Source: Solirubrobacter deserti (GTDB lineage: Bacteria > Actinomycetota > Thermoleophilia > Solirubrobacterales > Solirubrobacteraceae). From it: a stretch of 64,000 nt of DNA. Shown piece after piece: positions 16,321-26,230 of the stretch (position 1 is its first letter; each line of letters opens with the position of its first letter). Under the pieces are notes generated by a model. It did not search any database and had not been told where the DNA came from. It saw only the letters and a program-made list of their open reading frames with translations. Made by a program: the position numbers and the translations under genes. Location: NCBI RefSeq assembly GCF_003344625.1, contig NZ_QPKJ02000007.1, positions 315,828 to 379,827 of the forward strand. Reading direction: 5' to 3'.

Positions 16321-17829
16321 TCACATCGGTCGGGTCGATGTCCGCGGGCGGACCTGTCGTCGCGCGTGGCGCGATGGCGGCTCGTAAGGGAGACTTGCTC
16401 GATGACCAGACGCGCAGTGTCCAGCGAGCAGGCGCCGGCAGCACTCGGTCCGTACAGCCAGGCGATCGTCGCCAACGGCCTCGTCTTCTGCTCCGGGATG
16501 GCCGGCATCGATCCGACGGGCGCGATCCCGGAGGGGATCGAGGCTCAGACCGAGCAGGCGCTGACCAACCTGGCGCGCGTGCTCGAGGCGGCGGGCGCGT
16601 CGATGGACGACGTGGTCAAGACGACGATCTTCTACGCCGACGTCGAGGACTTCGCTCGCCTGAATGAGGTGTACGCGCGGCACATGCCCGACCCGCCGCC
16701 GGCGCGCTCCGCTCCGGCGCACGTGCGGCTTCCGCGGGGTCTCCTCGTCTCGATCGAGGCCATTGCGGTCCTTCCGACCTGATCGTGGGCCGTGGCCCGG
16801 CGCTGCGACTGCCGACGGTCGTGACGGACGCGTGCCGGCGTGTTTGGTCAGCGCGCGGTCCAGGAACGGTCCGAGCGTGCGGGCGAAGACCTGCGTGAGG
16901 TGGTCGGTGTCCTTGTGCACGAGCGCGCCGCCGATCACCGGATAGCAGCGCCGCGAGTCGCAGAACTGGCGTGTCAGGTCGATGGCCGGCCGGCCGGTCG
17001 CACGCGCGGCCGCGGCGGCTGGATCCGGAGCGAGCCGGCGCGGGTACGAGCAGGCGCCTTCGAGCGGGCGCTGGTGAGCCATCCGGCGACGGACGCAGTC
17101 CTTGGTTGCGATGGGCTCCGCGGGCGCGTCGCGGACGACGATCACGTTCCTGTCGGCCAGCTCGGAGAAGCGCGCGATGTAGCCCGCCAGACGGGCGGCG
17201 TGCGCGCTCTGGCCGGGCGCGGGCATGACGAACTGCTCGGCCTTGCCGGCGACGAAGATCGTCCGGATCTCCGGGTGGTCGTGCAGCCACGACATGACGT
17301 CGGCGTTCCATTGCGGGCAGCGTTGATCGAACGGCGGCCCGGCGCCCGTGGTCGCCGTCGAGAACATGCACAGCGGCACCGAGGCGTCCTCCACTCGCCA
17401 GTTGCGTCGCCTGGCGACGACCGCGAGCGCCGGGCGCATGTGCTGCGCATGGCTGTCGCCGATCAGCGCGACGGTCGCGCTTGGGTGGGTCGCGCCGAAT
17501 GTGCACGGCGAGAGCTGCTCGGTGACCTTGTGGGGACGGCACGCGAAGTTGGGATTGAGGAGGGCCTGATCGGGGGTGGGCGCGACCAGTCGGGCCAGCC
17601 CGGGGTTCAGGCAGCGACGTTCGGGGTCGCGTGAAGCGGCGCCGAAGCAGTGCGGCGCGGCCTCCGCCGCCGCGGCGACGGCCAGAGCCGCAAGTGCGAG
17701 CAGTGCGCAGGCGAGCGCGCGGGCGGACCATCGGCCGCGACCGTGCGGTCCTGCGGCCGGTGTCCATCCGGGTGCGGCGGACGTTGCGAAGGGATGCACG
17801 CGCGTGCAGCGCGCGCCCGGACCATTCAT
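16321..17829 (-). CDS. Secreted SGNH-hydrolase domain protein with antisense 3' extension
   Basis: ATG at 17829 is the likeliest start; a hydrophobic segment at about 38-57 is a signal or anchor. The SGNH domain spans about 115-325: block I VALIGDSHAQHMRP with Ser126, and the late Asp/His pair in DTDHLTQVF near residue 307. This resembles the stand-alone C-terminal SGNH domain of OafB-type O-acetyltransferases, which move acetyl groups on cell-surface glycans. Homologous domains would end near 16840. Here no stop occurs and the frame runs a further 170 codons through the whole of ridA on the opposite strand. That tail is low-complexity Arg/His-rich and probably not functional. Confidence 0.65.
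   Translation of the reverse strand: MNGPGARCTRVHPFATSAAPGWTPAAGPHGRGRWSARALACALLALAALAVAAAAEAAPHCFGAASRDPERRCLNPGLARLVAPTPDQALLNPNFACRPHKVTEQLSPCTFGATHPSATVALIGDSHAQHMRPALAVVARRRNWRVEDASVPLCMFSTATTGAGPPFDQRCPQWNADVMSWLHDHPEIRTIFVAGKAEQFVMPAPGQSAHAARLAGYIARFSELADRNVIVVRDAPAEPIATKDCVRRRMAHQRPLEGACSYPRRLAPDPAAAAARATGRPAIDLTRQFCDSRRCYPVIGGALVHKDTDHLTQVFARTLGPFLDRALTKHAGTRPSRPSAVAAPGHGPRSGRKDRNGLDRDEETPRKPHVRRSGARRRRVGHVPRVHLIQASEVLDVGVEDRRLDHVVHRRARRLEHARQVGQRLLGLSLDPLRDRARRIDAGHPGAEDEAVGDDRLAVRTECCRRLLAGHCASGHRASLPYEPPSRHARRQVRPRTSTRPM
16402..16782 (+). CDS. ridA: RidA family deaminase (YjgF/YER057c/UK114)
   Basis: 126 residues, normal length. It hydrolyses reactive enamines/imines formed by PLP enzymes, in the cytosol. 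Conserved elements are ALGPYSQAIVANGLVFCSGM, QTEQALTNLARVLEAAG, DDVVKTTIFYAD and PPARSAPAHVRLPRG, with the carboxylate-binding Arg in PARS and the C-terminal SIEAIAVLP. GGGAG precedes the ATG by about nine bases. The whole gene lies antisense to the 3' extension of the SGNH-domain frame. Confidence 0.92.
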   Translation: MTRRAVSSEQAPAALGPYSQAIVANGLVFCSGMAGIDPTGAIPEGIEAQTEQALTNLARVLEAAGASMDDVVKTTIFYADVEDFARLNEVYARHMPDPPPARSAPAHVRLPRGLLVSIEAIAVLPT

Positions 17830-17990
17830 CCGGCGAAAATACGGTGCGGCGGCGAACCTGTGCGCTGCACGTCCGACCAGGTGCACGGCGCGACGGAAGC
17901 CGGTTCAGCCGACGGAGGGGCCTGTACGGCGGGTTGAGCGGCCCCGCGATCACCCACCCGCGTCGCGCGACGCGCTCCCGGTCGCGGGCG

Positions 17991-18650
17991 TCAACACACG
18001 AATCGAGCACGGGTGTTGGGGACGCCGGTGGCAGCTCCGGTGGCGCCGGCCTGGGAGCGCATGACCATGAAGCGAGGGCCGACGATGTCGCCGCCGCCGT
18101 CGAAGCGCACCGCGCCGATGATCGTCGTGGTCCGCAGACGCCGGAGCCAAGCGTTGACCGAAGCGCGCGTGCCGTCGGAGCGCGCGACCGCGTCGAGCAG
18201 CGCTTCGGCGGCCGCGACGGCGGCGAGCGTGGAGGGCCGCGGAGGCACGGGCAGGCGTCTGGCCGACATGCGGCTGCGGGCGTCGAGCGCTGCGAGCGGC
18301 ACGTTGCGTCGTGGGTCGATGCGAACGACCTTGCCGTCAGCGGCGTCCAGCACCCAGACGCCGCCCTCACCGGCGGCGATGCGCGTCGGGCGCTCGCCGA
18401 CGCGGATCGTGGCGGTCACCGCGTTGAGTTGCGGATCGATGCGGCTGGCCGTTCCGGCCAGGCTGTTCGCGACCCGGATCGAGCCGAAGCCGCCGACCAC
18501 CGCTGACGGCCCCGCGACCCGCCCGCCGGCCGCCGCGGCGATCGGGATCCGAGCGCTCAGCCGGCCGGAGTCCGGGTCGAGCCGGAGGACGCTGTCGTCC
18601 GCGGCGCTCGCTGCCCACAGCGCGCCGGCACTCAGCGCGAGATCGAGCTC
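17991..18650 (-). pseudogene. Internally deleted propeller / substrate-binding protein
   Basis: The minus-strand frame reads as YncE-like propeller repeats (AGALWAASAADDSVLRLDPD, GVWVLDAADGKVVRIDP). Near 18233 it jumps to AEALLDAVARSDGTRASVNA then TTIIGAVRFDGGGDI. The second part is the C-terminal helix-strand of branched-chain-type periplasmic binding proteins. The binding domain's body (roughly 300 residues) and the N-terminus are missing. Solirubrobacterales carry full-length propeller-binding-protein fusions, so this looks like a deletion remnant. Confidence 0.6.
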
Positions 18651-18656
18651 CCCGAC

Positions 18657-18905
18657 ATGGCCACGCGGACACCGGTCGGCGTACCGCTGGACGTCGAGCC
18701 CCAAGACTTCGTGGCCGCTGCGCTCTCGCCGGACGGCCGCCACCTGTTCGCGCTCTCCACGAGCCGTACCGCACTGCGCTGGGACCTCTCGATCCGCGTG
18801 TGAAAGCAGCACGCCTGCCGCGTCGCCGGGCGTGAGCTGACCTCGCGCGAATGGCGAGAAGCCCTCCCCGCCATGCCGTACCGAACGGCCTGCCGGCCAG
18901 GCTGA
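18657..18905 (+). pseudogene. C-terminal remnant of a WD40-repeat protein with an in-frame TGA
   Basis: Frame from 18657: a last WD40 unit (FVAAALSPDGRHLFALSTSR then TALRWDLSIRV), TGA at 18802-18804, then KQHACRVAGRELTSREWREA and LPAMPYRTACRPG. The part after the stop is the conserved tail of actinobacterial nSTAND/WD40 proteins, in which a Trp normally occupies the position of the TGA (TGG to TGA). The 5' part is missing. Confidence 0.6.
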
Positions 18906-18984
18906 GCGCCACAGGCCCGCGCGGACGAACGTCACCCCGCAGTTGACGCCGCGAGCGGGGTCGCGCCAGTTTCGCGTGCGCGTG

Positions 18985-19205
18985 TCGATTCTGCGCTCCC
19001 GCCCGCGGAGTTCCTGGAGGCCGTGACGGCGTTCGACGAGTTCCACGCCGAGCTCGCGCGGCGGCATCGCGTGGCAGGGCGAGCCCTTGCAGCCGTCGGC
19101 GACCGCGACGACCGCGACGACCGTGCGTGGGCGCGACGGTCGTCCGACGGTGACCGACGGGCCGTTCGCCGATCTCAGGTGTACGCCTTCTCCACCGTCG
19201 GCTAA
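18985..19205 (+). pseudogene. Frameshifted YCII/DGPF-domain gene
   Basis: The first half reads PAEFLEAVTAFDEFHAELAR in the frame of base 19023. The second half, in the frame of 19087, reads GEPLQPSATATT and GRDGRPTVTDGPFADL, the hallmark of YCII-related (DGPF) proteins. A frameshift near 19075 separates them, and the C-terminal strand that normally follows DGPF is absent or shifted. Full-length members are about 120 residues and often sit beside ECF sigma genes; none is here. Confidence 0.6.
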
Positions 19206-19223
19206 ACGTCGCGCGGCCGAGCG

Positions 19224-21005
19224 TCAGCCCGATTCGCGGATCGCGCCGCGGATGCGCGGGCGCTTGGCCGCGGCGCTCGCGCCCGCGCTGCAGGCCGGGC
19301 GGTTCTCGCCCACCCGGTAGGAGCGGGTCTGGACCTTCTGGCCCGAGCGCACGCAGTAGAGCTTGCCGATGCCCGCGAAGCCGGGCTTGGTGATCGTGAC
19401 GTCGATCGCGGCGCCCGGGCGCAGCGAAGCACCGTTCACCGCGGCCAGCAGCGACATCGACCCGCGGGCGGACTTGCCGACCGAGAAGCTTCGGGCCAGG
19501 GCACCGGGGCAGGCGCTGCCGCGGCAGCGGACGGTGACCGTCGCGCCGGCGGGCACCTTGCGCGCCTCCAGCTCGGTGAAGCGGACGCGGTCGCTCGGGG
19601 ATTCGTAGCGCAGCCAGCGGCCGTAGATCGTCGTGCCGCGGGGCAGGGACTGCTCGACGCGGAAGCGGATCGTCACCTGCGAGCGCTTGCCGCCCGGGCT
19701 GGTGTAGCGGAAGACGACCGCGCCGGAGCGGGACGCGCGCAGGAAGGCCCGGACCGCGCCCCGCTCGCCGGTGCGGGCGGTCGCGTTCCGGGTCCTGCCC
19801 CCGATCGTGGTGCGGATGTCGATCCGCGTGCGCTTGGGCGCCGAGCGGCGGACGCCGCCGACGGTGCAGGTCAGGCGGCCCGCGAAGCGGTAGCGCTTGT
19901 TGCGCCGCAGGACGATGACGCCGCGCGTGGTCCGCAGCGGCGGCTGGTCGAGGACCATCGTCAGGGCGGGGTTGGCGCACGTGCCCGGCGACGACGCCTG
20001 GGCGCCCTGGACGCCGCCGCCCGGGCTGCCGGGCTGCGGGATCAACGGGTCGGTGAAGCTCGAGCCGATCACCAGCGAGCGCTGCGGGATGTTCTCGATC
20101 AGCTGCCGGTTGATGACCTCGGTGCCGCGGGTCATGACCGTGGTCGCGTTGCCGGCGTGGTCGGTGACGGTCACGGTGATCACGCGCAGGTCGGCCGCGG
20201 TGAAGCTCTCGGGAAGCGAGGTCGTGTCGAGGTTGAGCTCCACGCGCCCGCGGGTGATGCAGCCGACGGGCTGGAAATCGACGTCGTTCTGGCCGACGAG
20301 CCCGTATGCCAGGTCGACCGAAGCCGGGTCGCTGGACAGGTCCTTGCAGGCCGGGTCCGGGCCGCCGAACGTGGCGCGACCCTTCTCCACGCCGTCCACC
20401 GCGAGCACCGCTTCCTTGAGGCCGACTCCGTTGTCGATCGCGCTGACCTCCATCTTCATCGCGCCGGAAGCCGGGTTGCGCCAGCCGGCCACCGCGCCCG
20501 TGGGCGCCGCGGTGTCGCTGACCCGCATCGCGAGCGAGGAGACCTCGGCGCCGCCCGGGGTGTCGCACCGGGTGGCGACGCACTGGACGTCGAAGGCCAC
20601 GCGCGAGCCGGTCGCGTCGTACGCCGCCGCGCCGTTGACCGGGGCGGCGGTCTCCAACGGCGTGTCGCCGACCAGCAGCTGGTAGCGCTGGCCCTCCGTA
20701 AGGCTCACGTTCCGGTTGAGCTTGACGCTCCTCAACGTCGTCGGGCTCGGCACGGAGAACGACCACCCCGCGCGGCCGGAGGCGGGGCGCGCGGTCAGCG
20801 CGCGCCCGGAGGCGTCACCGCAGCGGTTGGCCGCGGCGTCACCGCCGGCTCTCGAGGCGCGATCGCCCGTCTGGGGCAGCGGCTGACCCTCAGGCCCCTG
20901 GCAGACCCACAGCCACACGTCACCCGCGTTCGCCGCCGGCGCCGCGACGCCCGCCACGGCGAGCGTGCCGCACAGCGCCAGCAGCAGACCGGCGAGTCGG
21001 CGCAT
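19224..21005 (-). CDS. Large secreted protein with Cys-containing C-terminal module
   Basis: 593 residues from ATG 21005 (signal peptide MRRLAGLLLALCGTLAVAG, ending ANA). Residues 25-190 contain scattered cysteines (WVCQGPEGQPLP, CVATRCDTPGG). Residues 190-300 resemble an Ig-like domain (DNGVGLKEAVLAVDG, VTDHAGNATTV). The remainder contains beta-sandwich stretches. The last 130 residues hold the shared module (LEARKVPAGATVTVRCRG, VTITKPGFAGIGKLYC). Function unknown; likely cell-surface. Upstream of it (minus strand) lie DUF6777 and the kinase, probably separate units. Confidence 0.8.
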   Translation of the reverse strand: MRRLAGLLLALCGTLAVAGVAAPAANAGDVWLWVCQGPEGQPLPQTGDRASRAGGDAAANRCGDASGRALTARPASGRAGWSFSVPSPTTLRSVKLNRNVSLTEGQRYQLLVGDTPLETAAPVNGAAAYDATGSRVAFDVQCVATRCDTPGGAEVSSLAMRVSDTAAPTGAVAGWRNPASGAMKMEVSAIDNGVGLKEAVLAVDGVEKGRATFGGPDPACKDLSSDPASVDLAYGLVGQNDVDFQPVGCITRGRVELNLDTTSLPESFTAADLRVITVTVTDHAGNATTVMTRGTEVINRQLIENIPQRSLVIGSSFTDPLIPQPGSPGGGVQGAQASSPGTCANPALTMVLDQPPLRTTRGVIVLRRNKRYRFAGRLTCTVGGVRRSAPKRTRIDIRTTIGGRTRNATARTGERGAVRAFLRASRSGAVVFRYTSPGGKRSQVTIRFRVEQSLPRGTTIYGRWLRYESPSDRVRFTELEARKVPAGATVTVRCRGSACPGALARSFSVGKSARGSMSLLAAVNGASLRPGAAIDVTITKPGFAGIGKLYCVRSGQKVQTRSYRVGENRPACSAGASAAAKRPRIRGAIRESG

Positions 21006-21048
21006 CGATGCGCGAAGAGCGACCGTCACCGAACAACCGAGCACGGGG

Positions 21049-22020
21049 TCATCCCGAGCCCTCGTAGACGATCTGCGTGCGGTAGCGGATGACGGGCTTC
21101 TCGACCACGACCGTGCGCGTGCGCACGACCGGCACCTGGACCGTGCGGGTGCGGGTGCGACGGACGATCACGGTGCGCGTGGGCCCCGGGACCCGCTTGA
21201 TCTTGATGACGGGCGGCTGGGGCGTGCCCTCCTTGGTGACCGTGACGGTCTTGACCACCGTCTTGCCCTCGGCGTCGGTCTCGCTGCGCTGCTCGACCTG
21301 CTGGACGGGCAGCCGCTTGACGACCTGGATCGTCGTCGGGCGCGTGACCGGCTTGGCGTCGGACTTCACGTCGCCCTTGGCCGGCGGCGGCGCGGGGTGC
21401 ACAACGTAGGACGGGGAGCTGAGCAGCGGCGGCGGCGCCTGGAAGGTCTCCGGGCAGCCCTTGCACTCCTCCTTCTCCGCGATCACCGGCGGGCGCAGCG
21501 GGCTGCCGCTGCGGCAGCGAACGCGGACGACGTCATCGGCGTCCACGAGCACCGCGGTGCCCTGGGCGAGCATCGCCTGCGCCGGTTCGGCGCGGCCCTT
21601 CACGAACGCGTGGTCGGTGACGCGGGTCGGCTCCACCAGGGTGACCGCGCGCAGCTTGCGGATGTAGCCCGCGACCGCGTCCGCGGTCGGGCGCTGGCCC
21701 TGCACGCGCGCCCAGGCCTTCAGGTGGTCGGGCTTGGCGGCCAGCGCGGCGACCAGCCGCTCACGGTCGCACACGTAGTTGGAGCCGGTGCCCCCGAACT
21801 GCGCGGAGCTCTTGATCGTGACGAGGCTCTTGACCTCGGCCGGCGGCGTGAACGCGGCGAGCTGCGTCGACGAGGCGGGGATGAAGGGAACCTCCTCCGC
21901 CTTGGCCACGGAGGCCTCGCGTCCTCCACCGACGAACCACCCGGCCGCCAAGCCGGCGGCGAGGACCACGAAGAGAAGAGCGACTCGCACCGCACGGGGG
22001 TGCTCACGGAATCCAACCAC
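21049..22020 (-). CDS. DUF6777-domain membrane-anchored protein
   Basis: 323 residues. One N-terminal helix (ALLFVVLAAGLAAGWFVGGG) anchors it. The exported domain (about 50-180) matches the DUF6777 pattern: CDRERLVAALAAKPDHLKAW, AVLVDADDVVRVRCRSGSPL. Then a linker with CKGCP and a C-terminal half dominated by Val/Arg/Thr repeats (RTVIVRRTRTRTVQVPVV), unusual and possibly extended beta structure. In other actinobacteria DUF6777 proteins occur near Ser/Thr kinases, as here. GTG start at 22020. Confidence 0.75.
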   Translation of the reverse strand: MVGFREHPRAVRVALLFVVLAAGLAAGWFVGGGREASVAKAEEVPFIPASSTQLAAFTPPAEVKSLVTIKSSAQFGGTGSNYVCDRERLVAALAAKPDHLKAWARVQGQRPTADAVAGYIRKLRAVTLVEPTRVTDHAFVKGRAEPAQAMLAQGTAVLVDADDVVRVRCRSGSPLRPPVIAEKEECKGCPETFQAPPPLLSSPSYVVHPAPPPAKGDVKSDAKPVTRPTTIQVVKRLPVQQVEQRSETDAEGKTVVKTVTVTKEGTPQPPVIKIKRVPGPTRTVIVRRTRTRTVQVPVVRTRTVVVEKPVIRYRTQIVYEGSG

Positions 22021-22098
22021 GTTTGGGATCCCTACAGACTCCGGAGAGCCAGCGCAATCACTGGCCCGGGCCGCCGAATTCTGGTATGCAGGGTCGAG

Positions 22099-22263
22099 CT
22101 AGGACTGTGCGGTGCGCAGCTCCGACAGCTGCGCACGCAGGGTCCGGACCTCTTCACGCAGGGCCTCGACGATCTCCTCGAGGTCGGCGTCCGGAGGCTG
22201 CAGCAACCCGTGCACCAAGGCGTGGTGACGGACCACATCGATGTCGCGACGCGACAGCAACAT
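22099..22263 (-). CDS. Small coiled-coil protein
   Basis: 54 residues from ATG 22263. MLLSRRDIDVVRHHALVHG is followed by a helical, heptad-like end (LEEIVEALREEVRTLRAQL). It lies 47 bases downstream of the kinase stop on the same strand and 78 bases upstream of DUF6777, so it may belong to a kinase-small protein-DUF6777 unit. No family recognised; dimerising adaptor is a guess. Confidence 0.6.
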   Translation of the reverse strand: MLLSRRDIDVVRHHALVHGLLQPPDADLEEIVEALREEVRTLRAQLSELRTAQS

Positions 22264-22310
22264 GTTCTGAGGATTACCCGCATCCAAACGACCTCGAACC
22301 GCCGAACTGG

Positions 22311-24410
<2,100 letters not shown>

Positions 24411-24573
24411 CCGAGCCGACCATACGGATTCGCGGTCTCCCGCAACAAGGGCTCGGACCGCCTGCGACCCCGTGGGGCAAGCGGCTACGCGGGTCTCAGC
24501 GCACCGACGCGGCCGAAACGGGCGCCTGGCTCAGGTCAGCGTGGTTACGCATCGGCCGGACGGCGGGTGCGGG

Positions 24574-26118
24574 ATGCTGCCCTGCGTGTGGTCCGTGCTC
24601 GCGCTGCTCGTCGTCCTGCTCGCCCGCCCTGAGGCGGCCGTCGCGCAGGACGTCCCGTCCGGCTGGCAGCGCACGCCGCAGCAGGTGGCGGACGCGGCGG
24701 TGAGCGATCCGCGCGTCCGGGAGGAGCGGGCCGGACGCGGGCGCACGGTGGTCGACGTCGCGCCGCGGCTTCAGGAGCGCGTGTGGGACGTCTCGGTGTT
24801 CGCCGGGCGCGAGGAGATCGCCGTCGCGGTCGTCGACGACGCGTCCGGGCGGGTGCTCGAGGCGTGGACCGGGCCGCAGGTGCAGTGGCCGATGGCGCGC
24901 GGGTACCCGGGCGCGTTCGGCGGAGCGGTCAACGCGCCGTGGGTCTGGATCGTCCTCGGCCTGCTGTTCCTCGCGCCGTTCCTGCGCGGGCCGCCGAGCA
25001 TCGTCCACCTCGACGTGGCCGCGCTGCTCGCGTTCTCCGGCGCCTACGCGGCGTTCAACGTCCCGCACCTGAAGCTGTCCGCGACCGTCGCGACGGTCCT
25101 GCTCGCCTACCTGCTCGCCCGGATGCTGTGGGTCGCGTGGCGCGGTGGCAGCGCGCCCGCGCCCACGTGGCCCGCGTCCGTCTTCGTGGTCGGGCTCGTG
25201 TTCCTGCTCGGCTTCCGGGCGATCGTGTCGATCACGGGTGGCAACGTCGTCGACGTCGGCTACTCGGGCGTGATCGGCGCCGACCGGCTCCCGCACGGCG
25301 AGGCGCTCTACGGCGCGTTCCCGGACGACAACGAGCACGGCGACACCTACGGCCCGGTCGCCTACGCGGCGTACGTCCCGTTCGAGCTCGCCTTTCCCTG
25401 GAGCGGCACCTGGGACGAGCTGCCGGCGGCGCGCGCGGCCGCCGTCGCGTTCGACCTGGCGTGCGTGGCGCTGTGCTGGCTGCTCGGCCGCCGGCTCGGC
25501 GGCCCGCGGCTCGGGCTGCTGCTCGCCTACCTGTGGGCGGCGTATCCGTTCACGCTGCTGGTGATGGCGTCGTCGGCGAACGACGCGCTCGTGGGCGCGT
25601 TCGTGCTCGGCGCGCTGCTGCTCGCCGCGCGGCCCGTCGGCCGCGGCGTGGTAGGCGCGATGGCCGGATTGACCAAGTTCGCCCCGCTCGCGCTGCTGCC
25701 GCTGCTCGCGACCTACCGGCACGGGCGCCGCGGCCTGCTGCTCACGGCGGCGGCCGCGCTGGTCACCGGCGCGCTGCTGCTGGCGCCGTTCGACGTCGGC
25801 GTCTTCTGGGATCGCACCCTGGGCTTTCAGGCCGGGCGCAGCTCGCCGTTCTCGCTCTGGGGCTCGTGGGAGCTCGCGGCGCGCGTGCAGCCCGTGGCGA
25901 CGCTCGCCGCCGTCGCGCTGGCGGTGGCCGTCGCGTTCGTTCCGCGCCGTCGGGACCGCACCACGCTGTGCGCGCTCGCCGCCGCCGTCCTGATCGCCCT
26001 GCAGCTCGCGCTGGAGTACTGGTTCTACCTGTACCTGGTGTGGTTCGTCGCGCTCGTGTGGGCCGCGCTGCTGGCGCCTAGCGATGGTGCTCGGCGTAGC
26101 GACGCTGCTCGGGTGTGA
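24574..26118 (+). CDS. Polytopic membrane glycosyltransferase-like protein (GT87/GT-C type)
   Basis: About 514 residues. After an N-terminal signal-like segment (MLPCVWSVLALLVVLLARPE) and about 90 exported residues, roughly ten hydrophobic segments follow. The motifs GDTYGPVAYAAYVPFEL and GLTKFAPLALLPLL match GT-C mannosyltransferases that use polyprenyl-phosphate sugars; the acidic loop PDDNEHGDTYG after the early helices could hold the catalytic aspartate. The donor and acceptor are unknown. ATG 24574 is preferred; GTG 24541 is possible. The C-terminus overlaps a fragment on the other strand by 37 bases. Confidence 0.78.
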   Translation: MLPCVWSVLALLVVLLARPEAAVAQDVPSGWQRTPQQVADAAVSDPRVREERAGRGRTVVDVAPRLQERVWDVSVFAGREEIAVAVVDDASGRVLEAWTGPQVQWPMARGYPGAFGGAVNAPWVWIVLGLLFLAPFLRGPPSIVHLDVAALLAFSGAYAAFNVPHLKLSATVATVLLAYLLARMLWVAWRGGSAPAPTWPASVFVVGLVFLLGFRAIVSITGGNVVDVGYSGVIGADRLPHGEALYGAFPDDNEHGDTYGPVAYAAYVPFELAFPWSGTWDELPAARAAAVAFDLACVALCWLLGRRLGGPRLGLLLAYLWAAYPFTLLVMASSANDALVGAFVLGALLLAARPVGRGVVGAMAGLTKFAPLALLPLLATYRHGRRGLLLTAAAALVTGALLLAPFDVGVFWDRTLGFQAGRSSPFSLWGSWELAARVQPVATLAAVALAVAVAFVPRRRDRTTLCALAAAVLIALQLALEYWFYLYLVWFVALVWAALLAPSDGARRSDAARV

Positions 26119-26230
26119 GCGCCTCGCCGTGGGTCAGCGCGAACCAGAGCTCGTTCTCGAGCCAGAACCGGTGCAGGAACTCCGCCAGCGACCCCTCGGA
26201 CGATGGGCTGCTCGAGCAGCCGCTGCAAGC
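26082..26230 (-). pseudogene. C-terminal fragment of an unidentified small protein downstream of glyA
   Basis: Directly after the glyA stop and in the same frame, the minus strand reads SLAEFLHRFWLENELWFALT then HGEALTPEQRRYAEHHR and a TAG. The composition is like a real protein end and recalls SUKH/SMI1-type C-termini, but no ATG/GTG start exists in the 49 codons. I take it as a truncated remnant; a readthrough extension of glyA would also be possible. Confidence 0.45.

Noticed and set aside
16232..16444. Possible third small gene preceding the GTGA-coupled pair
   Set aside because: No credible start codon and most of it overlaps ridA antisense.
13196..19205. Genomic island integrated at tRNA-Arg
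   Set aside because: No integrase, transposase or direct repeat of the tRNA 3' end could be found; decay by deletion explains the remnants.
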